A stretch of 64,000 bases of DNA from Acephala macrosclerotiorum (taxonomy: Eukaryota; Ascomycota; Leotiomycetes; Helotiales; Mollisiaceae). The stretch spans positions 1 to 64,000 of the forward strand of contig MU119486.1 in the NCBI GenBank assembly GCA_014904845.1, written 5' to 3'. Every line of letters begins with the position of its first letter. The stretch's first letter is position 1. This document shows, one piece after another, positions 35,643 through 47,848 of this stretch. The translations under genes and the position numbers were made by a program. The notes under the pieces are model-generated. The model saw only the letters and a program-made list of their open reading frames with translations. It had not been told where the DNA came from and made no database searches.

Positions 35643-38640
35643 CCATTCGCCGCCGGAGCAGTGCCAGTGTGGTGTGCAGCGTGGGCTAGGGATTTAGGGA
35701 TTGGAGTAGGGCCGTTACGCCGTACGACTCGCCCACGAAAAGAATCAATCAGTTCATGGGAGGGCCGCTGGGGACGCGGTGCTGGGCTGACGCAGGAAAC
35801 CCAGAAGAGCGAAGACCAAGGGAATTTGTCGGCAGGATAAACGTAAAGGAAAGTCAATTAATTTGCACCGCGCACCAGGGAATAGCTGGGTTGGGCGGGA
35901 GAGCGGGAGCTCTAGCAAGGAGACCTAGAGACTCGAATTGGAGAGGTCTGCTCCTGGTCTTGCTTCTGCTTCTGCTTCTGCTTCTGCTTCTGCTTCTGTG
36001 TGGACTCTGCGGCGCTGATGTCGTCAGGCTGCACTTAGTAGATCTCATGCATGCAGAAATGCAAGCTGGGAACCGCAAGAACTGCAATCAGGGTCAGCGT
36101 CGAGGACACCCGGCGAAGTTCTGCAGATGCTCGGCCAAATTGTCACGCTGAATAACGGCGAAAGCACGACGAGAGATCCGCAATTGACGTCGTTTGACGG
36201 TCTTGACACAGCGCCGGACTTCGAGATGGAGCAGGAGAACGAGAGGAGGGGCCGACAATGACCGAGAGATAGCGAGATCTTTAGTGCGTGAGTGTAAGGT
36301 TAGGTTCTAGGCGAGAAGAATGGGATGTCAAAAGTGAAGATGTTTCTTAGAGTTTGGTCTCGATTTTCACTATGTATGTAACCTTATATATAAGAGAACG
36401 GCACCCGATCCATTCACAGGGCGGGCCAGCATTCTTATGTGTTTCAACACTGGCACGCTGCCGTGCAGTGACCTTTGGTGAAGAGGGTTAGTGTACGATC
36501 TGTGTTCCACCGCAAACTCCGCCAAAAGTTTCCACCCGATGTTTGTGAACAACCTGGCATTTTCTATATTCACGGAGTACTGCACACCGGCAAGCCCATG
36601 CATGGAGTTTTAAAGAAGTTCTATGGGGAAGGAGGAGGATGCGCGGGATACGATAAGAGTGGTTTTTGCTATCTATATTTCTTCCGAATCCACCCTCATC
36701 GCTTCATTCAGGCAATTTGAAATTCTTATTAATGCGCCATTAAAAGTTGTTGAGGACGAAATATCTTAGCTCTCTGTAATAGTGTCTCAGATACCGCGGC
36801 GAGACAGTTTTCAAATTCAGTATTGCAACTGCAGAAATGTACTTTCCCGTATTTGTGTCCTGCCTGTCTGGGCTGGATCAAAGATGAGATCTGAGTATTT
36901 CCTGTATCCGAGAACCCTTGCTTCACAACCTTATTTTCACATCAGATCTTCCCCTGTAAGGAGTTCCTGAAAACTTTCCCGGCTGTGTAACCGAATTACG
37001 TACCTGTTCTCCAGAAGTCATCTCCTGGATCACGCAGGAGCCGCTTCACTTCAGTTCTTTTCGGAAATCAACGAAGATGCTGCCAGAGAAGGATGAGGAG
37101 AAACAGCCCTCACCGCTTCCTCGATTTCGACAACTCGCCTATGTCCTAAGGTTAACTCTTGCAAAGTGTTGGGGCAGGATTCCGGAGAAGCACCACCCGT
37201 GGGCTTTCAAGTCGTTTCTTGTCGACCTCTTCATGCTCTGAGCTGTGGAGATGCTGAGAGTGGCGACAGATCAGACCACCAGGTTGTTCGTTTGTGGTAT
37301 AGTCCACCTTGGTGCAAGGACAGAAGGAGAATCATAGCCACTTCTTCTCATAACGACTAAGCCACTGAAGCGCCACAACCGTCTTGAAGAAAGTCCTCGA
37401 ACCAGTGGGACATGATTCCTCAGCGTTGCCTGTTGCCATCCTTCAAAGGCAATATCAACCACGTGACCGACCCCGCCATCAACCTGTCGATTTGCCATCC
37501 CAGCTGAAAGTCTTCATCTCAGAAGGTGGGGCGTTGCTGTTCTTATCTAGTAAATGCTCTAGAGCCGACAGATCTTCGAGCTGCTGAATTGGTCGATTAC
37601 TCAGTGTTGCTGACGGGCGACCAAGAAGGAAGACACGTTGCAAAAAGCATTTCCGAATGTCATGTTGGGGGCTGATATTGTGGTGCATTGGGCGTCGGAA
37701 GTCAGGACTTTTTCAGGACTTATGAGTGAAATTGGAAGGACTCGCGACTCGCTTCTTGCTGACCGCTCACACTCTCGAGATTCCAGATGGTGCATGTCCC
37801 TCTATTTATGGCCACTTGGAAGAAGGCATCTTTGTCTCGTAGGGCAGAAGTGCGTGGGAGGGGCAGCCTGACTGCGGGGCTGGTTGGCCCTACCCACCCT
37901 AGAGAATTGATGGAGGGGAACAACTGGAATGAGGCTGAGCAAATTCAATTCGCAGCAGCCACCAGAGCCACCGCATGCATCTGATGAAGAGTCAGCACGA
38001 CGAGAGACCCAAGCCAGCACTCCCCTCACGTCCCACATCGTAGCGTCGTGGGTTTCTACGAGTAAGAACGCCTGCAGAGTCCTGCGCCGCATTGCTCACA
38101 TCCGCCAGATTGGCTGTGTTCCCCGCCGTTCAGTCGTATGTTGATGGTCCTGAACAGTAAATAGTAACCATATCGTGCAGTGCAGTCCTCTTTCTCGGTG
38201 TCCTTGTCCAGCAAAATCTCCAACAAATATTGTGCTTTGATAATTCTTGTGGCGTCTTCACTCCGACCGTCGACAGACTGCATCTGGAACAAAGCGAGAA
38301 GGATCTCCGTCAGCTCCTCGCCCAATTCCACACCCCAACCCCAAGCAACAACCTTTTCTTGCAGAAACCGCACAGAACCGACGGAAAAAGTCTGCACGGC
38401 GAGTCCTACCCTAGGCAAATTGTTCATACTCTTCCTGCAGTATCCATATGTCGCCGAGTCCTCGTTCCTTCAGCCAAAAGTTCGATTTGTATGAAGCTCC
38501 CTGGTCCACCTCGTGAACGTTAACTCAGCCCCGGCTGCACAAGCGCCTCCAGGTGAAGCTGACAGGCGGCGGCGACTCGAACACAATAATCCCTTCCGAC
38601 TCCTCTTCTTCTTCGCATTGATTACACCTCCTTCGACCTT
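35643..38640. other. Long intergenic region; no supportable gene
   Basis: About 3 kb with scattered short frames on both strands (for example 38056-38427 minus), none with a recognisable domain or good exon chain. It may hold promoters of the flanking genes and non-coding transcripts; nothing in the sequence shows this directly. Confidence 0.5.
35961..35998 (+). repeat. TTCTGC hexanucleotide microsatellite
   Basis: Six perfect TTCTGC-type units in a row upstream of the glucokinase region, giving Leu-Leu or Ser-Arg frames that are not credible coding. Confidence 0.9.
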
Positions 38641-40994
38641 ATGAGTTCTATGAACTCCCGCTTTAAAGGCCTTGGATTCGGCTCCAAACGCAAATCGAGC
38701 GCCAACACTCCTACCATCGCCCAGAACCCCACCTCCTCAGCGCCGCAGCTACCTGGCAGACCCATTATCCCCTCAACAGCCTCGTCGTCGACGACAAGTC
38801 TCCCTATGAACCATCCCGGTCCTGGTGGGCGACCACCGAGTTATACAAACAACTACGCTCCCGCTCCTGCGGCGGTTGGGCGCACTCAGAGTCCGATGGC
38901 TGGGAATCCTCGTACACCGCCGTCACAAGTAATGGGCGGACCCCCTCCGATCAACACTGCTGCTGCTGGTTATCCTCCTGGACATCCAGCAGGAATGGGT
39001 GCACCTCCTCCAGCAGGCGGACCACCTCAGTACGGCCCTCCGCAATATGGCGCTCCCGTCCCATCTAGTAACAGTATGGCTGCACAACAATACGCCAACC
39101 GCAACAATGCAGTCGAAGTCGAGGGAGCTGGCAGAAGTAAAGCACAACTCATTGTTGGTATCGACTTTGTAAGTAATTCCTTATCGCAGAAAGAGACAAT
39201 GTCTGACCCCGCTATAGGGAACCACCTTCTCCGGAGTCGCTTTTGCCTTCGCAACAAACACAGAAGCAAAGGAAGATATCATCACAGAATGGCCTGGAGC
39301 TGGATCATACACGAAGCAGAAGGTGAGGATGGATTATTTGCCAGAGACTGTTCTTGAGCTGACAAATGTAGATTCCCACTGTATTATACTACGATCAATA
39401 CCAGAAGGTTGTAGGATGGGGGCCTGATATCGCTGATGCTTTAGCACCCACTGGTTATCCAAAGCCAGGTGTGCAAAAGGTTGAGTGGTTCAAGCTCCAA
39501 CTTATGCTTTCCGGAAACACATATATCGACCCTATTAACCTTCCACCTCTTCCACCCGGAAAGTCAGAAATCGATGTGGCGGCAGATTATCTCTTCAAGC
39601 TTCGACAAGCCATGCGAAGTCAGCTACAAAAGACTCTTGGAGAGGTGTTCAACAGAGAAGAGCGGAACATCAGATACTACCTCACAGTCCCTGCCATCTG
39701 GAACGATGCTGGAAAAGCTGCAACTCGTGCTGCGGCTATTCAAGCTGGTTTCTTGCGCGACGAGAACGACAACAGACTGACGCTCATCACCGAACCCGAA
39801 GCCGCTGCTTTGTTCTGTTCAAAAGCTGGTCTCCTGAATCTCAAGGTCCATGATGCGGTGCTGATTGTCGATTGTGGTGGTGGAACGGTCGATTTGATTG
39901 CTTACGAAGTTGAAGAAGAATCTCCTTTCACAGTTTCCGAGTGCACAGCAGGGTCTGGTGACTCTTGTGGATCAACGGCTCTGAACCGAAATTTCAGCAA
40001 CATTCTCCGAACCAAGATCCGAAAAATGAAGCTGCCAGATGGATCAAAAACCGCTGGCAGAGTCTACGCGAAATGTATCATGGATTTCGAGAACAGAATC
40101 AAGGCCGATTTCCGGAACAACAACCAGAAGTGGGCTGTTGATGTTGGTATTGAAGCAGAGTTCCCAGAGGCTGGTATCGAGGAAGGTTACATGACTTTCA
40201 CCAACGAGGAGATTCTGCAATGTTTCGAGCCAGTCGTGAACAGAATTTTGGAATTGGTCAGGAACCAGATCATCGCTATCCAGGCACAGAACCGGACACT
40301 ACAAAACGTTCTGGTTGTCGGTGGTTTTGGTGCTTCCGAGTATCTCTTCCAACAGATCAAGCTTCACGTACCTCCTCAATTCCAGGCCAAGGTTGTCAGA
40401 CCTATGGACTCCGTCGCTGCTATCGTCAAGGGAGCTGTCACTGCTGGTATCACCGAACGGGTTGTTACTTCTCGTGTTGCTCGTCGTCACTATCTCATGG
40501 CCACTCTCCAGCCTTTCAAGGAGGGCCACCACCCAGAGGCTTACCGTGTTCCGTCTCTGGATGGTAAGGATCGATGCAAGTTCACCCGACAGATCTTCGT
40601 GCAGAAGGGTCAAAGAGTCAAGATTGGAGAGCCTGTGAAGGTTTCATTCTTCAGACAAGTTGCTCCTGGTGCTACTCTGATGTACGAGGATATCCTGTAC
40701 GCTTGCGATGACGATGTTTGCCCCGAATACACGAAAGATCCTCGTAAGTTCTCTTACTTCGCTCTCCAAACTCCAGAAGCTAATATATTTCTAGGCGTCA
40801 AGGAAGTTGTCACACTCACCTCGGATCTCTCACGCAAGAACCTCGAGAAAGACTTCGAGAGGATGGACACCCCACAAGGAACCTTCTACCGTGTATACTT
40901 CGACATCTACTTGACACTTGACGGATCCGAATTCAACGCAGAGCTCGTATGCCAGGGCGAAGTTATGGGACGCTGCACATCAAGATTCAAGTAA
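38641..40994 (+). CDS. Hsp70-like actin-fold ATPase with disordered N-terminal region
   Basis: Exons 38641..39168, 39218..39322, 39372..40743 and 40795..40994 give 734 aa. Residues 1-165 are Pro/Gly/Ser/Ala-rich and probably disordered (PPPAGGPPQYGPPQYG). The ATPase domain starts with phosphate-1 IVGIDFGTTFSGVAFAF, then phosphate-2 VLIVDCGGGTVDLIAYEV and the adenosine motif VLVVGGFGASEYL. This is the HSPA12-type branch of Hsp70: the C-terminal part is not a classical substrate-binding domain and no EEVD-type tail exists. The role of the fungal members is unknown. The last intron (40744..40794, 51 nt) has no stop and keeps frame, so retention would add 17 residues. The ATG at 38641 precedes a basic S-rich start. 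Confidence 0.93.
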
Positions 40995-42182
40995 TCGCAC
41001 CAAAATGATACCACCAAACGAATTTCTTTCTTGCGTCGAAGATGGCGAGAGATAGCTGTGAACGAGTACTTAGTATGGAGGTGTGTAGGCATTTGAAGCA
41101 TCTCCTGGTATATGAAGAGAAGTGGACGAGATGAGATGAGGTTTGGTAGCGATTTGATTCGATTGGGGAGATAACAATGGCCGGCGTGGATAAATGCTCA
41201 TGGACGTTACATAGGGCAATGGAATCCGTTGATTCATAGTCTAGAGACTTGATAAATGTTTAGCCTTGGAATTTCAAAAGATTCGTTGATTCATCAAGTA
41301 CGGATTCCAGATGCGGTGTCCGAAGCGGGAGTTGGGAGCTTTTGAGTAAGATGGTATATAGTTTATTTTCAAGTTATTCGATGTTTATTAAATCAAGGAA
41401 TCTGATCTGCCATTTTATGTCTGCCAACTCACTTCAAGGAAGTCCACGATCCCAAGTCAAAATCAAGGTACCAAGGCTAGGATGGTTCCTTCCACGTTGT
41501 CAACCTTAACCCCACTTCGGATGCAGCCGAAGATCCACCACTCAGCGAAGGGAAGCCCCTCGCACCTGCGTCATCGAGAGAGTTCGTGAATGTTTCTCGA
41601 GGTCCGTTGTCCAAACGATGCATGAATAATTCTCTACATGAAACACCAAACATTCTTTCAGTCTTCCTATACTCGTACTTTCTTTCGACGCCCACATGGC
41701 ATTCACACTCACTTGAACATCATCGCTCACTTCTCGAAGGTCTCTTATCTGGTTGCCTGCACGCGAATCCTCACCACAAGGTTCAGCGGTGACAGGGATA
41801 TTGCCCTGCTTCAACCTCACTCCTTCAAACCCCCAGCTCGACCGCTCAACGGCCCGCGACGACAACTCCACGTCATTGGAGATGCAGGTCGTCTCCCACT
41901 TTGGCTGATCCTCTGGGGCACTGGGTCAGAGGATGCTGATTGCTTAGTCTTCACCCCTCCAGCAAGGCTGTGCTAGAAGCTGTTCACCTTCCTCCTTGGT
42001 TCCTTGGGCCACCAGGGCCTCCCGCGAACTTGATCTTGGATAGATCTTGGCTGGCTGCGGGGGGCGATTTGGTTTGATGCCTTCAGGGGACCTTGTCTAT
42101 ACTTTTGTATACCTGTGTCAAGGCCCTCCCCCTTCGATATCGATCCTTAGAAACGAAACAGCTATCACGACTTGAGGACTGA
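40995..42182. other. Intergenic; no supportable gene
   Basis: Short frames only; presumably the 3' region of the Hsp70-like gene and the promoter of the thaumatin-like gene. Confidence 0.5.
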
Positions 42183-43524
42183 ATGGTAGAGATGCGATCA
42201 ACGAACACGCGCACAGAGCGCATTCCCTCGCGATTACGACTACTCCTCCTCGCCTTCTTCCTTCTAGACTTTACCTCCATAGCTTCTGCCTATACCACGA
42301 ATCGATTCTTTGCGCAGAACCCCAATCCGAAACCAAGGCCTGCTAGATGGGGTCCTCCAGAGAAGAGAGATGGCTCTATACCTCTTGTCATCAGCAATGG
42401 GTGTGAGGCAACTATCTGGCCGGGAATTGGAACGCAGGCTGGCACAGGCGCTGGCACTGGTGGATTTGAGTTAGCCGCTGGTAGCAGCAAGTCCTTGACT
42501 GTTAGTCCAGACTGGCAAGGCAGAGTCTGGGGAAGGACGAATTGCAGTTTCAATGCTGCTGGTACGGGAGCAAGCAATTTGAATGGTAACAATGGCGCAG
42601 GTGCTGCTTGCACTACTGGCGATTGTGGTGGAGTATTGGACTGTGTCATGACTGTATGTGTTTCCTTCATTGAGGGAAAGTCCAAGTACTAACACATTCC
42701 AGGGTGCAACTCCTGTTACTCTCTTCGAAGTCGATCTTGCAGGCGGAAGCGCAGGCACCCAAACATTCTACGATATCTCTCTTGTCGACGGCTACAACAT
42801 CCCTTTGGGAATAACCTACATTCCAAGTAGTGATCCTTCATCTCAGGATATTCCACCAAACCTCACCAATGCCGCTTGCATAGGAACCGCAGGCTGGCTC
42901 GCAGACCCAGCAACCTCTGGAGAAAATGGTAATGCCACTAATACAACTTTCCCAGTACCCTGGGAAGGCACAGAAACCAATGCCCAAGTCGCCTCCTGGT
43001 GTCCTTGGGATTTACAAGTCACACAACCTACCAAACCAGGTGATGGAGTCTATCCATACCCAGACGATAATATCCAACGTCCAATTTTTGATCCTTGTCT
43101 CTCCGCTTGCTCGAAAACCAATTCTCCCTCTGACTGCTGCACTGGCGAGTATGATGATCCTAAGAAATGCACGCCAAACCTCTACGCCACCTCCGCAAAG
43201 GCAGTTTGTCCAGACGCCTATTCTTACGCCTTCGATGACCAAACATCAACTTTCATCATTCCTTCGGGTGGGGGATGGGAAATCACATTCTGTCCAGCAG
43301 GAAGGAGTACGAATATCCTAGCGACGTTCAAACAGCAGTTGCAGGCGTTGAGTCAGGGTGGTGGGAAGATCAGCAAGAGTATTTTGGCGGATTGTATGAA
43401 TATTACTATCATCAACGAGGGTGCGAAGAATAGTGGGGAGAGGACGAGGGGGGAGCCGGGTGGTACTTTTGGTGGGAGTTTTGGGGCATTGGTTGTGGTT
43501 GTTGCTTGGGCTGTTCTTTGGTAG
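42183..43524 (+). CDS. Thaumatin/osmotin-like cell-surface protein, probably GPI-anchored
   Basis: Exons 42183..42653 and 42703..43524 give 430 aa (or 427 from the ATG at 42192). An N-terminal signal peptide (LRLLLLAFFLLDFTSIASA) is followed by a thaumatin fold: IPLVISNGCEATIWPGI, then WQGRVWGRTNCSFN, GDCGGVLDCV, FYDISLVDGYNIPLGI, FDPCLSACSKTNSPSDCCTGEYDDP and CPDAYSYAFDDQTSTF. The many cysteines would form the fold's disulphides. The C-terminus is a Gly-rich stretch ending in a hydrophobic tail (FGALVVVVAWAVLW), typical of GPI attachment. It would act at the cell wall; some family members bind or cleave beta-glucan. The intron has strong signals including an ACTAAC branch. Confidence 0.93.
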
Positions 43525-45143
43525 AAGGCCGTTGGATGGTTTATGATAGATAAAAAGAGTCTGAGACATGGATTGTAGAGATGGAAGTTGGAGAGCTGGC
43601 TCGAACAGAAAGTGTAAGTGATGCATGGTTGGAGGTAGATGTGTTTTGATACCCACGTGACGCGAGATGATACCCCTATTAGCATAGCAGTTCCTAGACT
43701 TTCTTTGTTAGACGAATGAATGCATTTTATGACTGATATTGAATGTCCGAAATTCAGAAAGCGAATCAGAGCTTTTCAGGCGGATGGGTAAATTTAGGCA
43801 GCTAGTGTTTTTTTTTTTTTTGACTTTCGTAGTAGGACAACTCTCACAACCTAAGATTGGGGATAGGCTTCATTCTTCAGATAGAGATTCTTTGCTCAAT
43901 AGCTATGCTGATATCCATGCGAGTTGAGAGCGGCGAAGTTGTAACATCTTGCCTTGCCTTGCCTTGCTAGGAGAATGTCTAAAGTCCGGAAGACCTTGAT
44001 TGGAGCTGATTATATATCAAATACCAGTTCCTCGTCTCAAACATCCAAGAGGTGAATTTTCTTCCCTCTATTTGTGGGAGACAATTGCAACTTAGGCTGC
44101 TGGGCTGCTGATATATATATACCTTTAAAGCGTAATTTTTCTGTCGTATAATGTTGAAGTAGGTAAGTGTTGATGAAGCAGACGTGTAGCAGCGGGCGGT
44201 ACTTTGTGTGTAGAAGAGGGGGAGGGGGTTAGTTGGTCCCTTGTTTTGATGGATTTGTGCACCAGGTTGCTCGCAATTACTTAATTCTAGATGAAAGTAA
44301 TGCGCATGATTTGGTTGATAGCAGGTAAATAAGGAGATAGGACGAACGAGAAGTGACAGCGGGCGGTGCACTTGACAGCATGTTAGGACAAGGTTTTAAT
44401 TAAATTTTTAAAGAAAGTCTCTTGACTACAATGAGTTAACGACATTGAGCTGGAAGAGAACAAAGTTTTTCACGTCTGGCTTCTCAGGAGTCTCAAGATC
44501 GAGATCGAGAATACCTTCCTTGTCTTCAACCTTTGGCTTGCATGGTTGTGGATGAGCAAATTAAAGGGTGCAAGAGGGGTATTTGAACCCAGGGACTAGA
44601 TTCCGTAGCCCTTGAGTGGAGGTTCTGACTCGAGGAGGCAGTCGGTTGGCGCTAGCCAGATGTCCAAGGTTGGGTTTGATAGTAATCACTAATAGCGCAA
44701 CGGCCATTAACCAACAAAAGAGATGCCCCCACTATTGAGAAGCAGAAAGGGCTTGAGGTCTGAAAAAGGCTAAAGACCTAAGGTTCAAATCTTCGATTCG
44801 TGCTGAATGCTCTCTATCAGTCGAGCTCAAGTGACCAAAACATATGTAAAACAAGAACACCTTTTCTTACGCCTCTATCTCACCCATGCATCCATCCTTG
44901 CGTATCGATCCTGTAGTTTCGCTCCATGAACTGTCTGTCGTTGTACGGTAATACCTTTGAGATGGCAAGGTAGCGAGTTGAGACCAGATCAAGGAAATGG
45001 CAGAAACGAGGGAAACTGACCCGCTATGCAAGTAATTCCCGAAGACCCAATCCAACCCACATTCTCCTCCATCATATCAACACGCGGAACCCAAATATGC
45101 TTTCTCCGAGTCAAGTCTCATCTAACCGCGAGCTACGTCTCGC
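43525..45143. other. Intergenic; no protein gene; degraded tRNA-like sequence near 44570-44660
   Basis: Only short frames. On the minus strand a T-arm-like block (GGGTTCAAATACCCCTC) and a CTCTTGCA end occur near 44570-44595, but the matching acceptor strand is missing. Confidence 0.45.
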
Positions 45144-46072
45144 TCAAGCACCACCATTCTCCCTCTTCGCCTTATCCCTCCGCTCCTTCTCCCTCCTATA
45201 CTCCTCCGGATCAAAATCACTATCACTCGCACTCCCCACATCTCCATCCTCCTCCCCCCCAATTTCCTCATCATACTCATCCCTCGTCTCAATATAATCG
45301 CCCCTCATAGTCTCAACATCAATTGCATCCTGAATCTGCTGTCTCAATTTCTCATTTCTCGGATCCACCAACTGATATGGAGTCAAATTTGCCTTGTTTT
45401 TTAACTTAGGATCGGATCCGGCTTCGATCATCATGGATATTAGTTCCGAGGCGAAGGTTTGGATGTCAGGGTTTGAGGGGGATTCGGAGAAAAGGGTGTT
45501 GATGTAGCGGATTGCGGAGTGAAGGGGGGTGTCACCTTCGATGCGGGAGATAGGGTCGCATTCGAAGCCAGGGTGGTCGAGAAGGGCGTCTATGATTTCG
45601 TCTTTGTGGGAGGATTAGCTCTTACTCTTGTTCAAACTCAAATTCCCAAACCAAACTCCCCCTCTGTCTCCCCAAAATAATGCTCATGACAGTATTCTGA
45701 GACGAGAAAGAGTTTCGGGAGGGGGATATGGATGGTAGACGTACAATTTCCCCGTAGAGCAGCTTCATGATAAACATAGTTCCCCAACACAGTCTTCGTC
45801 TCATTCAACAGCTTGGCAGCTTCTTCTTCGCTCTTGCAGCCGTCGATTACTTCTTTTAGAAGGTCGGTGTTGTTTCGGCGGGCAGCTTCGATGAGGAGTT
45901 CTCCTGGGGATGCACCCTATTCCTAATAATCAGCATCATAATACAGAGTTTCATGGAGAGTGAGGCAGGAAAGGCAGGATGGTGGGGCAAAGTTTGAAAG
46001 GATGGCGGAAGAGAAGGAAAGACAAACCTCATGCTCCTCGTCTTGCTCGGGGTGCGATCTGATATCTGCCAT
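45144..46072 (-). CDS. Small ankyrin-repeat protein with acidic C-terminal tail
   Basis: Exons 46072..46028, 45916..45745 and 45601..45144 give 224 aa. The ankyrin repeats are visible as PGELLIEAARRNNTDLLKEV, NYVYHEAALRGNYEIIDALLDH, GDTPLHSAIRYIN and a final ELISMMIEAGSDPKLKNKANLTPYQL. The C-terminal 60 residues are highly acidic, then basic (EEDGDVGSASDSDFDPEEYRR onward). The gene matches a small conserved ascomycete ankyrin protein of unknown function; the repeats imply protein binding. It is divergent from the RPC11 gene with 456 bases between start codons. The second intron is longer than its neighbours (143 nt). Confidence 0.9.
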
Positions 46073-46528
46073 CTTGTGCGAACCTTCCTGTCTGCTCTTC
46101 TTCTGAAGTTGGATCTGTTCTCAGCGCTTGCGCGGACTCGTATGCGCGTGCCTGGTTGACGTAGCAGGTTTCAGCACTTGAAAACTGCTTTCTCGTTGAA
46201 ATTTGCAGAAGTTGAGAAGAGGAACGGTATAGCTGGAATTTTGTGAGCGAGAAGAAGGGGATATGGAGTGAATGGAGAAGAGAACAGGGCTGTGTGAACA
46301 AGATGAAGCTTCATGCTGAGGCGCTTCGATGTCCAGATTCGGGACGAAGCGAGGGGTCGGATCGGTGTTTCATTTCCCCGTGATTTTGATATATTTTGGG
46401 GGTTGGAGAAACTTTTGAGTCAGGATTCGGAAATTTTTTGTCTTTCATGAGAGGAATGATCTGAAACAAACGAATTATTACGCAAATTTAATTTCAAGTT
46501 CCTCTACGTCTCGAAAACTAAAGTCAAG

Positions 46529-47013
46529 ATGTTACTCTGTACCTCCCCTCCCCGTTCTTCTCCAAAAGTACAACAACTAACACCCCGCAGTCTGCCCCTC
46601 CTGCAGCAACGTCCTAACCGTATCTCAAACCGCCTCTCCAGAAGACAACTCCCCGGTCAACCGTCTCGAATGCCAAACATGTCCGTACCAATACATCATC
46701 ACAAAACGCTACTTCGAGCGCAAGACTTTCGTAAGAAAGGAGAGGGAGGACGTTTTTGGTGGACCCGGGGCGTGGGACAATGCGGATAAGATGCAGATTC
46801 AGTGTCCGAAGGAGGGGTGTGATGGAATGGAGGCGGCATTTTTCCAGGTGCAGATTAGGAGTGCTGATGAGCCTATGACGGGGTTTTATAAGGTGAGCTT
46901 TTGTTCTTTTGGGGATGGGCATAGGGACGGGGAGGCGGAGTTGGGAAGGTGTGTAAGAGAGGCTAATTATTGAACAGTGTATGACTTGTGGGAATCGTTG
47001 GAGAGAGAATTGA
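46529..47013 (+). CDS. RPC11: DNA-directed RNA polymerase III subunit RPC10 (Rpc11, C11)
   Basis: Exons 46529..46538, 46591..46892 and 46978..47013 give 115 aa, the normal family size. The N-terminal zinc ribbon is CPSCSNVL plus LECQTCPYQYII. The linker is YFERKTFVRKEREDVFGGP. The C-terminal TFIIS-like zinc ribbon is CPKEGCDGMEAAFFQVQIRSADEPMTGFYKC with CMTCGNRWREN, including the adjacent acidic pair Asp-Glu in RSADEP that is needed for RNA cleavage. The subunit gives Pol III its transcript-cleavage and termination functions in the nucleus. Exon 1 holds only MLL plus one base, so a gene finder could miss the start. Confidence 0.97.
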
Positions 47014-47385
47014 TGCTCGGTCGAGTGGAGGATCTGCGGATTATGTGGGAGCTAGGGGGGTTAGAGAATAGAGGACTATTGAACGAGGGAGAGAGGGAGA
47101 AGCTTTGCTTTTGTTTGCTTGCGATTCAGCGAGGCGTATGGGAGATATCCATGGACATCACTTGACAGGCAAAATACTATAGATCTTCGAGATAAGAAAC
47201 GGCTCGAGTACATTGTGGGTAAAAGAATGTCCAATATATTGAAGACTCCACCCTGCCTTTCCACTGTCCGTAAACGCCAAGTACCTTGGTATCATAAAGT
47301 TCATCCTCCGTCAAAAGCATCCAGCAGGCTGCTCCGACCATGTGTGCCTTTGCAAACGCTGGTTGTATTGCTTCTCCGCTATTCC

Positions 47386-47848
47386 TCAGCTTCCTGGTCC
47401 CTCTGTTCCTTTCTTCACGCCCTCCTCGAATAATCTTGCCACAACATCCGGGCTGATGATGTCCCGCCTGAATTCCTTTTGTTGCAGCAGTTCCAGGTTT
47501 CTGAGTGTTGGTCCAGGATACAGCAAATATTTAGAGTATGGAGGATGGGACCAATATTGTAGATATCTGAGGTACTCAACGAAGGCTTCGTGTTCGAAAT
47601 ATTTCATCGCGGCGAGGTGATTGAGGTAGAGAGGTGAGGCGAGAGATTGGACGAACTAGCAGATTGGTTAGTCTGGGTTTGAGGCAGCAGTTACAGGCGC
47701 AAAGATCATGCTACAATGTCTATGGAAGTAGGGGATGCACCTCGAGCTCAATCTCGAATCTGGTAAACCCTCCATACTTGAGCTCCTCTGATGGGATTGG
47801 CGGTGGCGTCTGATTGCCTGTCATATCGACATCATCTGAAGATGCCAT
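47386..47848 (-). CDS. MED31: Mediator complex subunit 31 (Soh1)
   Basis: Exons 47848..47741 and 47655..47386 (85-nt intron) give 125 aa. The family core is nearly perfect: RFEIELEFVQSLASPLYLNHLA, KYFEHEAFVEYLRYLQYW, PPYSKYLLYPGPTLRNLELLQ and FRRDIISPDVVARLFEEG. It is a small helical subunit of the Mediator middle module, which links activators to RNA polymerase II. It converges on the RPC11 gene; the stop codons are 372 bases apart. Confidence 0.97.

Noticed and set aside
44567..44660. Minus-strand tRNA-Leu-like sequence with a good T-arm box and CTCTTGCA end
   Set aside because: No 5' acceptor strand pairs with the 3' end and the anticodon arm cannot be drawn; at best a degraded tRNA.
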